DNA of 64,000 nt from Paraburkholderia ginsengiterrae (lineage in GTDB: Bacteria; Pseudomonadota; Gammaproteobacteria; Burkholderiales; Burkholderiaceae): the NCBI RefSeq assembly GCF_001645125.1, contig NZ_LXKA01000232.1, positions 37,137 through 101,136 on the forward strand. Direction: 5' to 3'. Shown piece by piece: positions 17,858 through 25,616 of the stretch. The translations under genes and the position numbers were made by a program. The notes under the pieces are model-generated. The model did not search any database. It saw only the letters and a list, made by a program, of their open reading frames with translations, and had not been told where the DNA came from. Each line of letters starts with the position of its first letter. The stretch's first letter is position 1.

Positions 17858-17902
17858 TAGTCCGGTCGGACGAAGATTGCCGGTTCGCACCACTTGTATC
17901 GT
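17858..17902 (+). promoter_or_regulatory. DUF1214-sulfotransferase operon promoter with shared dyad operator
   Basis: TAGTCCGGTCGGACGAAGA (17858-17876) is identical to the cysD element. After exactly 20 bases comes TATCGT (17897-17902), a 4/6 match to a -10 box; the start codon follows at 17933. The dyad centre falls near -43, as at cysD. Together with the divergent copy at 17820-17838, the two dyad centres are 35 bases apart. Confidence 0.75.
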
Positions 17903-17932
17903 GCGCTTTCAAGAACACGATGGAGGTCCGGC

Positions 17933-19042
17933 ATGGCAGCACAGTCCAGCGAAGCGCAACTCCTTTCCGGTCAGACGTGGGCCGATTTCTGCGACACGCT
18001 AAAGCGCAGCGGGCAGCAGATTCTCCGCGCGGAAGCGCCGGGTGATGCGCTGACCCGCACCGAGGGTTTCCGTTATCTGAGCCGGCTGTTGCGGATCGCG
18101 CTTGAAATGCACGTGGAATTCGCGGACGCGGATTTTCCCGGATTCTTTTCGCCGTCGCATGAAACCGCGAAGATCGGCGCGGATAACCCGGACAATCTCT
18201 ATCAGTACGCACGCCTGAACGGCGCGCATGACTATCGGGTATCCGGGCGGCGGGGCACGGTGGCGTATCTGAGTTTCGGCACGCAGAAGGGCGGCTACGA
18301 AACCGACGGCAAGATGATCCAGACCGGCTTCCTGGATGCGAAACATCTCGCGGTCGATGCACACGGCAACTTCGAAATCGTGCTAAGCCAGCAAGCGCAC
18401 GAAGGCAACTGGGTGCGCATGGAGCCTGGCACCAACGCGCTAGTGGTGCGGCAAACCTTTCTCGATCGCAAATCGGAGCAACCCGCTGAACTGAAGATCA
18501 CGCGTCTTGGCTCCACCGACAAACCGGCTCCGCTCGACCCCGTGACGCTGCACGACGGCCTGATGCGCGCGGCCGGCTTTGTCGAAAACACCGCGCGTCT
18601 TTTCGCGGATTGGGCGGGCGGCTATCAACGTCATGCCAACCAGCTGCCACCGGCGGACCAGGCGGTGTGCCAGGCAGTGGGCGGCGACCCCAACATTTTC
18701 TACTACCACTCGTACTGGGCGCTCGGTGACGACGAAGCGCTGGTGATCGACGTGGCTTCGGTTCCCGAGTGCGACTTCTGGAATCTGCAAATCAATAACT
18801 ACTGGATGGAATCGCTCGATTACCGGCACCACACCGTCTGCATCAACAAGCACTCCGCGCGCTATGACGCCAATGGCGGCGTCTCGCTGATGCTCAGTGC
18901 GCGCGATCCTGGCAAGCCCAATTGGCTCGATACGGCGGGGCATCGCAACGGCACGATGTGTCTGCGCTGGGTGGGCGCGAAGCAGCCTGTCCATCCCGTT
19001 GTGCGGGTCGTCAAATTCAACACGCTAGAGGAGGCTGCATGA
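17933..19042 (+). CDS. DUF1214-domain protein
   Basis: The 369-residue protein belongs to the DUF1214 family, with the C-terminal segment SVPECDFWNLQINNYWMESL, then YRHHTVCINKHSARYDANGG and RDPGKPNWLDTAGHRNGTMC. The N-terminal half is all-alpha. No enzyme activity is firmly assigned to the family, which often neighbours lipid or sterol genes. The start at 17933 follows GGAGG. Its last four bases (ATGA) overlap the sulfotransferase start, so the two are translationally coupled and probably act together. It is the first gene of a five-gene operon. Confidence 0.86.
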   Translation: MAAQSSEAQLLSGQTWADFCDTLKRSGQQILRAEAPGDALTRTEGFRYLSRLLRIALEMHVEFADADFPGFFSPSHETAKIGADNPDNLYQYARLNGAHDYRVSGRRGTVAYLSFGTQKGGYETDGKMIQTGFLDAKHLAVDAHGNFEIVLSQQAHEGNWVRMEPGTNALVVRQTFLDRKSEQPAELKITRLGSTDKPAPLDPVTLHDGLMRAAGFVENTARLFADWAGGYQRHANQLPPADQAVCQAVGGDPNIFYYHSYWALGDDEALVIDVASVPECDFWNLQINNYWMESLDYRHHTVCINKHSARYDANGGVSLMLSARDPGKPNWLDTAGHRNGTMCLRWVGAKQPVHPVVRVVKFNTLEEAA

Positions 19043-20268
19043 CAACCGGCGCTGCCATTGAACACAAGCTAGAGGTGGATCATCTGCTGGCGCTCGCGAT
19101 CGAACGCTCTGGAGGCCTGACCGATTTCGGAAGCGGCAATTACCGCGAGGCCCTGGACGTGCTGTTCGATTCGTTGAACCGCGAAGCCAACCTGTCGGCG
19201 CAAGGCGAAGCGCTGCTGCACGACAAGGTGCTGGCGCAACTGGTCAACCGGCTGGTGATCGAAGACTATTGCCGGCGCTACCCCGAGATTCTCGCGCAGT
19301 CGATCGACGATCCGCTTGTGATTGTCGGCTTGCCGCGCACCGGCACTACGCTGCTGCAACGCGTTCTGGCGGTCGACCCGCGCTTCCATTCGGCGGCGTG
19401 GTGGGAGACCCGCTACCCGGCGCCACGGCACGACGAAACACTCGAGAATCCGGCGTCGCGTATCGGCCTGGCGTGCGCGGAGGTCGATCTGATGATCCGC
19501 TATATTCCGCAGATTCTCGCGATACACCCGCTCGACGCGATGCAGCCCGACGAAGAGTTCATGCTGATGGAGCACTCGTTCATGTGCGCGATGGACTCGT
19601 ACGCGAACGTGCCCAGCTATACCGCGTGGCTGGCGCAGCAGGATCAGACATCCGTCTACGAATACCTGAAGAAGATGCTGCAATTCCTGCAATGGCAAAA
19701 GCGGCAGCGTGGCGTGCCGGCCGCGTCGCGCTGGATCCTGAAGACGCCGCAGCATCTGCACACGCTGGAACTGCTGTTCAAGGTTTTCCCGGGCGCGCAG
19801 GTGGTGCTGACTCACCGCGATCCGGCCATGACCATTCCGTCGATGGCCAGCATGGCGCACACGCTGTGGAAAATGTACGCCGATAACCCGGATGCCAGAG
19901 TTGTCGGTAATCAGTGGTCCTCGCAAATGCGGCGTGCGGTTCATCACGCCATGGAGGTGCGCGCCACGTTGCCTGACGAGCGCTTTCTCGACATCCGTTT
20001 CGAGGATACGGTGACCGATCCATTCGGCGTGATCGAGTCGGTGTACCGCTTTGCCGGCCTGCCGTTGACCAACGAGGTACGCGAAGCGATGGCCGCATGG
20101 CTCGCCGGGAACAGCCGGGACAAACGTGCCGCACACGGCTACACGCTGGCCGAGTTCGGACTCAGCGTGGAGCAACTCAGGCAGGACTTCGCGCCATACC
20201 GTCAGCGCCACATTCTGCCCGCGGCGGACGCAGCGGACCCGGCTGACGTGGCACACGTGGCGCATTAG
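19039..20268 (+). CDS. PAPS-dependent sulfotransferase (Sulfotransfer_3 family)
   Basis: The 409-residue enzyme has the 5'-phosphosulfate loop IVGLPRTGTTLLQRVLAVDP near residue 95 and a 3'-phosphate-binding region around FKVFPGAQVVLTHRDPAMTI. FLDIRFEDTVTDPFGVIESV is also typical for this family. It would transfer sulfate from PAPS to a hydroxyl or amine of an unknown small molecule. The start overlaps the DUF1214 stop. The cysD-cysNC operon about 3.6 kb upstream makes its donor and shares its promoter element, a strong functional hint. The acceptor cannot be deduced. Confidence 0.9.
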   Translation: MTTGAAIEHKLEVDHLLALAIERSGGLTDFGSGNYREALDVLFDSLNREANLSAQGEALLHDKVLAQLVNRLVIEDYCRRYPEILAQSIDDPLVIVGLPRTGTTLLQRVLAVDPRFHSAAWWETRYPAPRHDETLENPASRIGLACAEVDLMIRYIPQILAIHPLDAMQPDEEFMLMEHSFMCAMDSYANVPSYTAWLAQQDQTSVYEYLKKMLQFLQWQKRQRGVPAASRWILKTPQHLHTLELLFKVFPGAQVVLTHRDPAMTIPSMASMAHTLWKMYADNPDARVVGNQWSSQMRRAVHHAMEVRATLPDERFLDIRFEDTVTDPFGVIESVYRFAGLPLTNEVREAMAAWLAGNSRDKRAAHGYTLAEFGLSVEQLRQDFAPYRQRHILPAADAADPADVAHVAH

Positions 20269-20332
20269 CCCATCGCTCGGCGCGACGCGCCTGCGTAGAA
20301 CCCTCCATTCAACGTCAGTACAGAGGAAAGCC

Positions 20333-20773
20333 ATGCCGCGCGATCTGCAGTACCTGCTCGATAAAACCGACATCTCCGATCTGCTGATCGACTACGGCAC
20401 CGCGATTGATTCGCGCGATTTCGCCGCGCTGGATCGCATCTTCACCGCGGATGCCGTGATCGACTACCGCGCCACCGGCGGCCCGCGCTGCACGCTGGAA
20501 GAGGCCCGGCGGTTTCTGGCCGAGGCCTTGCCCCAGTTCCCGCGCAGCCAGCACATGATGGGCAACATCAGCATCAGGCTGCAAGGCGCGACGGCGACCG
20601 CCCGCACGCTGTGCCACAACCCGATGGTGATGCGCAAACCGGACGGCGGGGAGGAGGTGGTGTACTTCGGCATCTGGTATGCGGACGAACTGCTGCGGAC
20701 TGGCGACGGCTGGCGCATCCGCAGCCGGTCGCTCGAATTCTGCTATTCGGACAACTATCAAAGGAGTCTTTGA
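20333..20773 (+). CDS. SnoaL-like / NTF2-fold protein (SnoaL_4 type)
   Basis: The 146-residue protein has the SnoaL_4 pattern: KTDISDLLIDYGTAIDSRDF, AALDRIFTADAVIDYRATGG, SQHMMGNISIRLQG and the closing GWRIRSRSLEFCYSDNY. Relatives include scytalone-dehydratase-like and ring-hydroxylating-dioxygenase-beta-like proteins. Asp and His residues in such pockets (for example in SQHMMGN) can be catalytic, but this is not shown. GAGGAAAG precedes the start. The stop is one base before the SDR start, so it is cotranscribed with the sulfotransferase and the reductase. Confidence 0.86.
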   Translation: MPRDLQYLLDKTDISDLLIDYGTAIDSRDFAALDRIFTADAVIDYRATGGPRCTLEEARRFLAEALPQFPRSQHMMGNISIRLQGATATARTLCHNPMVMRKPDGGEEVVYFGIWYADELLRTGDGWRIRSRSLEFCYSDNYQRSL

Positions 20774-20774
20774 C

Positions 20775-21566
20775 ATGCTCATGCGAAACAAGGTGGTCGT
20801 GGTGTCGGGTATCGGTCCGGGCCTCGGTGTCAAGCTGGCGATCGAAGCGGCGCGCGAGGGCGCGCACGCCGTGGTGATCGCCGCACGCACCGCGGCGAAA
20901 CTCGACGAGGCGGAACAGCGGATCCGCGAACTGGAGGTGGACTGCCAGGTGCTGAAGGTGACGGCCGACATTACCGACAAGCAGCAGTGCAAGCATCTGG
21001 CCGAGCGCGCAATCGGCCAATTCGGCCGGATCGATGCGCTGGTGAACAGCGCTTTCGTGCACGGCAAATTTCCCGAACCGATCGAAGACGCCGATCTGGA
21101 CGGCTGGCGCGAGGTGTTCGACACGAATGTGTTCGGCACCATGAACCTGACGCAGGAAATCGTGCCGCACATGAAAAAACGCGGCAGCGGCGCGATCGTT
21201 ATGATCAACACGCAGGCCGCGCGCAAACCGTTTCCGGGCGAAGCCGGCTACGCGGCGTCCAAAGGCGCGCTGGCCGTAGCGGTCAAATATCTGGCGAGAG
21301 AACTCGGGCCGCACGGGATCCGGGCCAACAGCATCCACATGGGGTGGATGTGGGGCGCGCCGGTGCAGGGCTATGTCCGGCAGGCCGCGGCTCAGTACAA
21401 TATCCCCGAGGAGCAGATCATCGAGCCCATTGCAGCGAACATCGCGCTCGGCCACATTCCGACCGATGACGACTGCGCGAGGGCTGCGTTATTTCTGGTG
21501 TCCGATTACGCGAAAGTCATTACCGGTGCGACACTCGACGCCAACGGCGGCGATTTCATGGCATGA
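20775..21566 (+). CDS. short-chain dehydrogenase/reductase
   Basis: The 263-residue SDR has a modified nucleotide loop SGIGPGLGVKLAIEAAREGA in place of the classical TGxxxGxG. The active-site block is GYAASKGALAVAVKYLAREL (YxxxK), with the strand MINTQAAR giving the Ser/Thr position: the usual catalytic Ser appears as Thr or shifted. ALVNSAFVHGKF replaces the usual NNAG motif. Such variants occur in SDRs of steroid and lipid metabolism. AAGGAG lies eight bases before the ATG at 20775. Fourth gene of the operon; it probably oxidises or reduces the sulfation substrate. Confidence 0.9.
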   Translation: MLMRNKVVVVSGIGPGLGVKLAIEAAREGAHAVVIAARTAAKLDEAEQRIRELEVDCQVLKVTADITDKQQCKHLAERAIGQFGRIDALVNSAFVHGKFPEPIEDADLDGWREVFDTNVFGTMNLTQEIVPHMKKRGSGAIVMINTQAARKPFPGEAGYAASKGALAVAVKYLARELGPHGIRANSIHMGWMWGAPVQGYVRQAAAQYNIPEEQIIEPIAANIALGHIPTDDDCARAALFLVSDYAKVITGATLDANGGDFMA

Positions 21567-21591
21567 CCGGACCGATCGGAAGACACACACC

Positions 21592-22695
21592 GTGACCGAG
21601 AACAGTATGGCAGGCAAGCATCAACACACCGGCGAGCACACCGGCGAGTACACCGGCGAGTACACCCGCGCCGCCGGCGTGGACAACCCGGGCGGCACGC
21701 GCAACGCCGGCAATGCCGGCATTGCAACGGGGGCGGCCCACGTCTTCGCCTTCAACGGTGACGCGGACGGACTCTGCGCGCTACAACAATTGCGCCTCGC
21801 GGAGGCGCCGCAGGCGGCGCTCGTCACCGGCGTCAAGCGCGACATTCAGTTGTTGCGGCGAATCGAGGCCGGTTCCGGCGACCGGGTCACCGTGCTCGAC
21901 GTCTCGCACGAACAGAATTGCGTGGATGTGCAGCGTCTGTTGGAGGCCGGTGTGCAGGTCCGCTATTTCGACCATCATTTCGCCGGCGATCTGTGCGCGC
22001 ATCCTTGCTTCGACGCGCATATCAACACCGCGCCCGACGTGTGCACGAGTTCGCTCGTCAACGGCTACCTCGGCGGACGCTATGTGCGCTGGGCCATCGT
22101 GGCGGCGTTCGGCGACGAGCTGCCGCAGCTCGGCGAGGCGCTGGCGCGCGCGCACGGACTCGCGCCGCGGACCATCGCATCGTTCGCCGAGCTTGGGCGC
22201 CATCTGAACTACAACGCGTACGGCGAATGCGTCGACGACCTGCACTTCGACCCGGCCGCGCTGGCCGAGGCGATGCTGCCGTTCGCCGACCCGGTCGATT
22301 TCATGCAGGACACGAACGTGCTGGCGGCGCTGTGCGAAGGCTATCGCGAGGATATGGGCAAGGCGCGGGCGCTGTGTCCCGAGCGGGCGTGCAACGGCGC
22401 CACGCTGGTCACGCTGCCGCACGAGGCATGGGCGCGCCGCGCCACGGGCGTGCTTGCCAACGAACTGATGCAGAGCCGGCCGGACCACGCATTGGCGGTG
22501 CTGACGCCAAAATCCGGCGGCGGTTTTGTCGTGAGCGTGCGGGTGCCAACGGGCAGGCCGCTCGGCGCCGACGATTTTTGCCGCACCTTCGAGACCGGCG
22601 GCGGCAGAAAGCGGGCAGGGGGCATCAATCATCTGCCGGAGACGGAGGTCGAGCGGTTCGTCGCGCGTTTCGAAACGGCATTTGGCGTGGCGTGA
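21592..22695 (+). CDS. DHH-superfamily phosphoesterase-like protein
   Basis: The roughly 367-residue protein has the DHH signatures VFAFNGDADGLCALQQLRLA and VRYFDHHFAGDLCAH; the C-terminal GGGRKRAGGINHLP resembles the DHHA1 glycine motif. DHH enzymes use Mn to cleave phosphodiesters in nucleotides or oligonucleotides. GTG 21592 has GGAAG upstream; ATG 21607 is the alternative. The N-terminus carries a threefold THxGE-type repeat and a Gly/Ala-rich linker not seen in the core family. It follows the SDR gene by 25 bases and may belong to the sulfotransferase operon. A link to PAP (3',5'-bisphosphate) removal is only a thought. Confidence 0.8.
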   Translation: MTENSMAGKHQHTGEHTGEYTGEYTRAAGVDNPGGTRNAGNAGIATGAAHVFAFNGDADGLCALQQLRLAEAPQAALVTGVKRDIQLLRRIEAGSGDRVTVLDVSHEQNCVDVQRLLEAGVQVRYFDHHFAGDLCAHPCFDAHINTAPDVCTSSLVNGYLGGRYVRWAIVAAFGDELPQLGEALARAHGLAPRTIASFAELGRHLNYNAYGECVDDLHFDPAALAEAMLPFADPVDFMQDTNVLAALCEGYREDMGKARALCPERACNGATLVTLPHEAWARRATGVLANELMQSRPDHALAVLTPKSGGGFVVSVRVPTGRPLGADDFCRTFETGGGRKRAGGINHLPETEVERFVARFETAFGVA

Positions 22696-22900
22696 CAGGC
22701 GTGACGGGCGTATGCGGCCATTGCGCGACCTGACCCCGTAACGACGCGGGCGGCTGGCACCATCGAATGGTCGTGACTGGCACTACGCGCAGGCGCCCAA
22801 AGCTGCGACGATTCGGCCCCTCTCCTGAAGATGTCGTCGTGCGCATACGGTAGCAATCGATTTGACCTTCGATTCACCGTTTTCTGCGTACCCGCGACTC

Positions 22901-23650
22901 ATGAACTTCGCCGACTTTGCCGATCTGACCGGCAATCCCGCCATCCTGGGATGTCTTGCCCTGATTACGATCGTCGCCGGCATGGCAAAGGGTCTTACCG
23001 GATTTGGTGGCGCGCTCGTCATGGCGCCGTTGTTCGGGCTGCTGATTCCCGCGCCTGAGGCCGGTGTGCTGATCGTGCTGATTCACTTTACGACCTCGCT
23101 GCAAGGCGTGCGAAGCTGGGCGGGCGCGGCGCGCTGGCGCAAGGTGATACCGCTGGCGCTCGTCGCCATGGGCTGCACCGCCGTGACGACGCACTGGATG
23201 GCCAGCGAGAGCGCCGCCGATATTCGCCGGCTTGTGGCGGTCGCGGTCCTCGCTTCCACCGTGATGCATATAAGAGGGTGGCGCTGGCTGCACGATAGCG
23301 GCTGGCGTCCCACCTTCACCGCCGGCGCGATGAGCGGCGCACTGACCGCGCTGGGCGGCATCGGCGGGCCGCCCGCCGTCTACTATCTCAACCGCATTGG
23401 CCAGGGCGCCGCGCTGCGGGCCAATCTGCTCGCGTATTTCGCGGTGCTCTATGTGGGCGTGGTGGCGCTGCTGGTCGGTGAGCATCAGGTTCATGCACCG
23501 CAGCTCTCGTCCACGGCGTTGCTCGTGCCGGTCTTCGCACTCGGCGTCGCCGCCGGCGAGCGGCTGGGCAAGCGCCTGCCGCTGCGCGGGCTGGAGCGCC
23601 TCGTGAGCGGCTTGCTGCTGTGTTCCGGGCTGGTCGCGCTGTTGACGTGA
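22901..23650 (+). CDS. TauE/SafE-type (TSUP) membrane exporter
   Basis: The roughly 249-residue integral membrane protein shows the TSUP repeats LITIVAGMAKGLTGFGGALV and AGAMSGALTALGGIGGPPAV, each with the family GxGG/GGxGGPP motif, and about seven to eight hydrophobic helices. Family members export sulfite, sulfoacetate or other small anions. It lies after the sulfur operon but with a 205-base gap, so it may have its own promoter. The start is uncertain: ATG 22901 and TTG 22862 are in frame and neither has a good ribosome site. Confidence 0.85.
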   Translation: MNFADFADLTGNPAILGCLALITIVAGMAKGLTGFGGALVMAPLFGLLIPAPEAGVLIVLIHFTTSLQGVRSWAGAARWRKVIPLALVAMGCTAVTTHWMASESAADIRRLVAVAVLASTVMHIRGWRWLHDSGWRPTFTAGAMSGALTALGGIGGPPAVYYLNRIGQGAALRANLLAYFAVLYVGVVALLVGEHQVHAPQLSSTALLVPVFALGVAAGERLGKRLPLRGLERLVSGLLLCSGLVALLT

Positions 23651-23670
23651 CTTGTGCCGTGAAATCAGGC

Positions 23671-23693
23671 CGCCTGGCCATGTGGACCAGGCG
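23671..23693. terminator. hairpin after the TSUP gene
   Basis: CGCCTGG (23671-23677) pairs with CCAGGCG (23687-23693) across a 9-base loop, 21 bases beyond the TSUP stop. A pyrimidine-rich run follows, but without a clean T-tract. Confidence 0.5.
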
Positions 23694-23842
23694 ATTCCTC
23701 CTGGCTGGTACTACACATGCTTAATTTCGGCCACCGATACTGAAAGCGTCTGCTGTGGCCCCCGTTCCTCGCCGCTATGGCCATGTGCATGGCTCACGCC
23801 ACGGAAGACGCAGGCAGATACGCACATATCCATCACGCAGCG

Positions 23843-23941
23843 CGCTTTGCGTGGGACCAGAGTAAGGTGCTTTGCACCAACTCTGGTCGACCGCTTTGCA
23901 TGGGACCAGAGTAAGGCGCTAAAGCGCCAACTCTGGTCGAC
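23843..23941 (+). repeat. two tandem 49/50-base units, each folding into a double stem-loop
   Basis: Unit one (23843-23891) and unit two (23892-23941) both begin CGCTTTGC and end CCAACTCTGGTCGAC. Each contains GACCAGAGT and its exact complement ACTCTGGTC around an inner hairpin. The inner arms differ but stay paired: GGTGC/GCACC in unit one, GGCGCT/AGCGCC in unit two. Unit two ends directly in front of the AGGAGA ribosome site of the DUF3311 gene. The element is a candidate REP-like repeat or leader attenuator. Confidence 0.85.
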
Positions 23942-23951
23942 AGGAGACATC

Positions 23952-24161
23952 ATGCTCAAGCTCTTCATCGGAATTGGCATTCCCTACATCGGCGTGATTG
24001 GCCTGCTGCCCTGGGTCGCTTCAGTCGACCGGTACGTGTTCGGTGTGCCATTCATCTATGCGTGGATCTTCACGTGGTTCGTGCTGACCTCGGGTTGCCT
24101 GCTGCTCTGCTGGCGCCTGTTCGACCGCCATTTCGACGACGCTCACCCGCAAAACAACTGA
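23952..24161 (+). CDS. DUF3311 small membrane protein (symporter partner)
   Basis: The 69-residue protein has two hydrophobic helices, LFIGIGIPYIGVIGLLPWVA and PFIYAWIFTWFVLTSGCLLL, and a short charged tail. This is the usual DUF3311 shape. DUF3311 genes are regularly found directly before a sodium/solute symporter gene, as here (18 bases). It is probably a small subunit or assembly factor of that transporter. AGGAGA lies nine bases before the ATG, just downstream of two hairpin repeats that could tune its expression. Confidence 0.87.
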   Translation: MLKLFIGIGIPYIGVIGLLPWVASVDRYVFGVPFIYAWIFTWFVLTSGCLLLCWRLFDRHFDDAHPQNN

Positions 24162-24179
24162 AGCCGCAGGAGAACCCGG

Positions 24180-25565
24180 ATGTCCACTGCCGTATTTCTC
24201 GGTTTGATTCTGTTCTCCCTGTATCTGGCGATACGCTCGAAGAAAGGACATGGCGCGCAGAGCGTGCACGATTTCTTCGTCGCGTCCCGGCAGTTCGGCG
24301 CTTATCTGGTCTTTTTTCTCGCCGCCGGCGAAATCTACAGCATCGGCACGATGGTCGGCTTTCCGGGCGGCATCTATGCCAAGGGGCCGACCTATGGCGT
24401 CTGGTTTCTCGGCTATATCCTGCTCGCGTATCCCGTCGGCTATTTCATCGGGCCCAAAATCTGGCAGGCGGGCAAGCGCTATAACGCCATTACGCTGCCG
24501 GACCTGTTCAAAGGTCACTTTGGCAGCCGCACGCTGGAACTCGTCGTGGCCGCCTCGGCAATCCTGTTTCTGCTGCCGTGGGGCGAGCTGCAGTTCACCG
24601 GTCTCGTCGCCGCGTTCAAAGGGCTCGGCTGGAATTTTCAGCCGCTGTATCTGATCCTCATCTCCGCGGTGATGGCGTTCACGTATATCGCCATCTCGGG
24701 GGTGCGTGCCTCGGCCTATATATCCATCCTCAAAGACGTGCTGATGGTCGTGGCGATCGTGATTACGGGGATCGCCGTCGCGTGGGAATCCGGTGTCACG
24801 GAGGTCTTTCACGCAGCCAGCCTGCACGTCAGCAACAGCATGAACTCCAGTCAGCTGACGTTCTCGATGAGCACCATGCTGTTCCAGTCGATGGGCTTCT
24901 ACGTGATGCCGTTCGCGGTGCAGGTCTTTTTCACGGCCACGAGCCCGAATACGATCCGGCGCACCCAGATTGCCATGCCGCTGTACATGCTGATGTATCC
25001 GTTCCTCGTGATTGCGTCGTACTACGCGATCAGTCAGAACCTGCATCTGGCGTCGCCGAACGAAGCCTTCTTCGCGGCGGCGATCCGTCTGCTGCCGGGC
25101 TGGCTGCTGGGGTTGGTGGCGGCCGGCGCGTCGCTCTCGGGTTTGCTGGTCCTGACCGGCATCTGCCTTGCCATCGGCCCGATCGTCACGCGCAATCTGC
25201 TGCCGAGCATGCCTGAGAACCGGCAGAAAGCCAGCGCGAAAGTGGTGATCGTGGTCTATCTGCTGGCATCGATCGTAATGACATTGCTGACGCCGAATCT
25301 GATGCTCACGCTGATCAACACCGCGTACTATGGCGTGACTCAGTTCTTCCCGGGCGTGATGGTCATTCTGTTCTCGCTGCGCGTCAAGCCGTCTGCCGTT
25401 GCGGCGGGGATTCTGACCGGCCAGATACTGGCGATCATTCTCTACCTGCTGCATATCGATCTTGGTGGTTTCAATCTGGGGCTGTTTTGCCTCGCCATCA
25501 ATATCGCGGTCACGGTGGTGCTGAACCTCGGCTCGAAGCGCAAGCCGGTGCATGCGTTGTCCTAA
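24180..25565 (+). CDS. sodium:solute symporter family (SSS) transporter
   Basis: The 461-residue protein has about 13 hydrophobic helices and the SSS pattern, for example SVHDFFVASRQFGAYLVFFL, FLGYILLAYPVGYFIGPKIW and LPSYLK-less helix LVAAGASLSGLLVLTGICLA. SSS carriers couple Na+ entry to uptake of sugars, carboxylates or vitamins. The closest theme (DUF3311 partner, next to an amidohydrolase) suggests an organic acid or amide substrate, but none can be named. AGGAGAA precedes the ATG. The next gene starts 51 bases later on the same strand. Confidence 0.92.
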   Translation: MSTAVFLGLILFSLYLAIRSKKGHGAQSVHDFFVASRQFGAYLVFFLAAGEIYSIGTMVGFPGGIYAKGPTYGVWFLGYILLAYPVGYFIGPKIWQAGKRYNAITLPDLFKGHFGSRTLELVVAASAILFLLPWGELQFTGLVAAFKGLGWNFQPLYLILISAVMAFTYIAISGVRASAYISILKDVLMVVAIVITGIAVAWESGVTEVFHAASLHVSNSMNSSQLTFSMSTMLFQSMGFYVMPFAVQVFFTATSPNTIRRTQIAMPLYMLMYPFLVIASYYAISQNLHLASPNEAFFAAAIRLLPGWLLGLVAAGASLSGLLVLTGICLAIGPIVTRNLLPSMPENRQKASAKVVIVVYLLASIVMTLLTPNLMLTLINTAYYGVTQFFPGVMVILFSLRVKPSAVAAGILTGQILAIILYLLHIDLGGFNLGLFCLAINIAVTVVLNLGSKRKPVHALS

Positions 25566-25616
25566 GTGTTTGGTGTCAAGCTTCAGGATCTGATCTCACT
25601 CTAACCGCGCCCATTC

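Noticed and set aside
23843-23941. CRISPR-like repeats
   Set aside because: There are only two units, directly adjacent and with no spacers; each unit is a self-paired hairpin and no cas gene is present.
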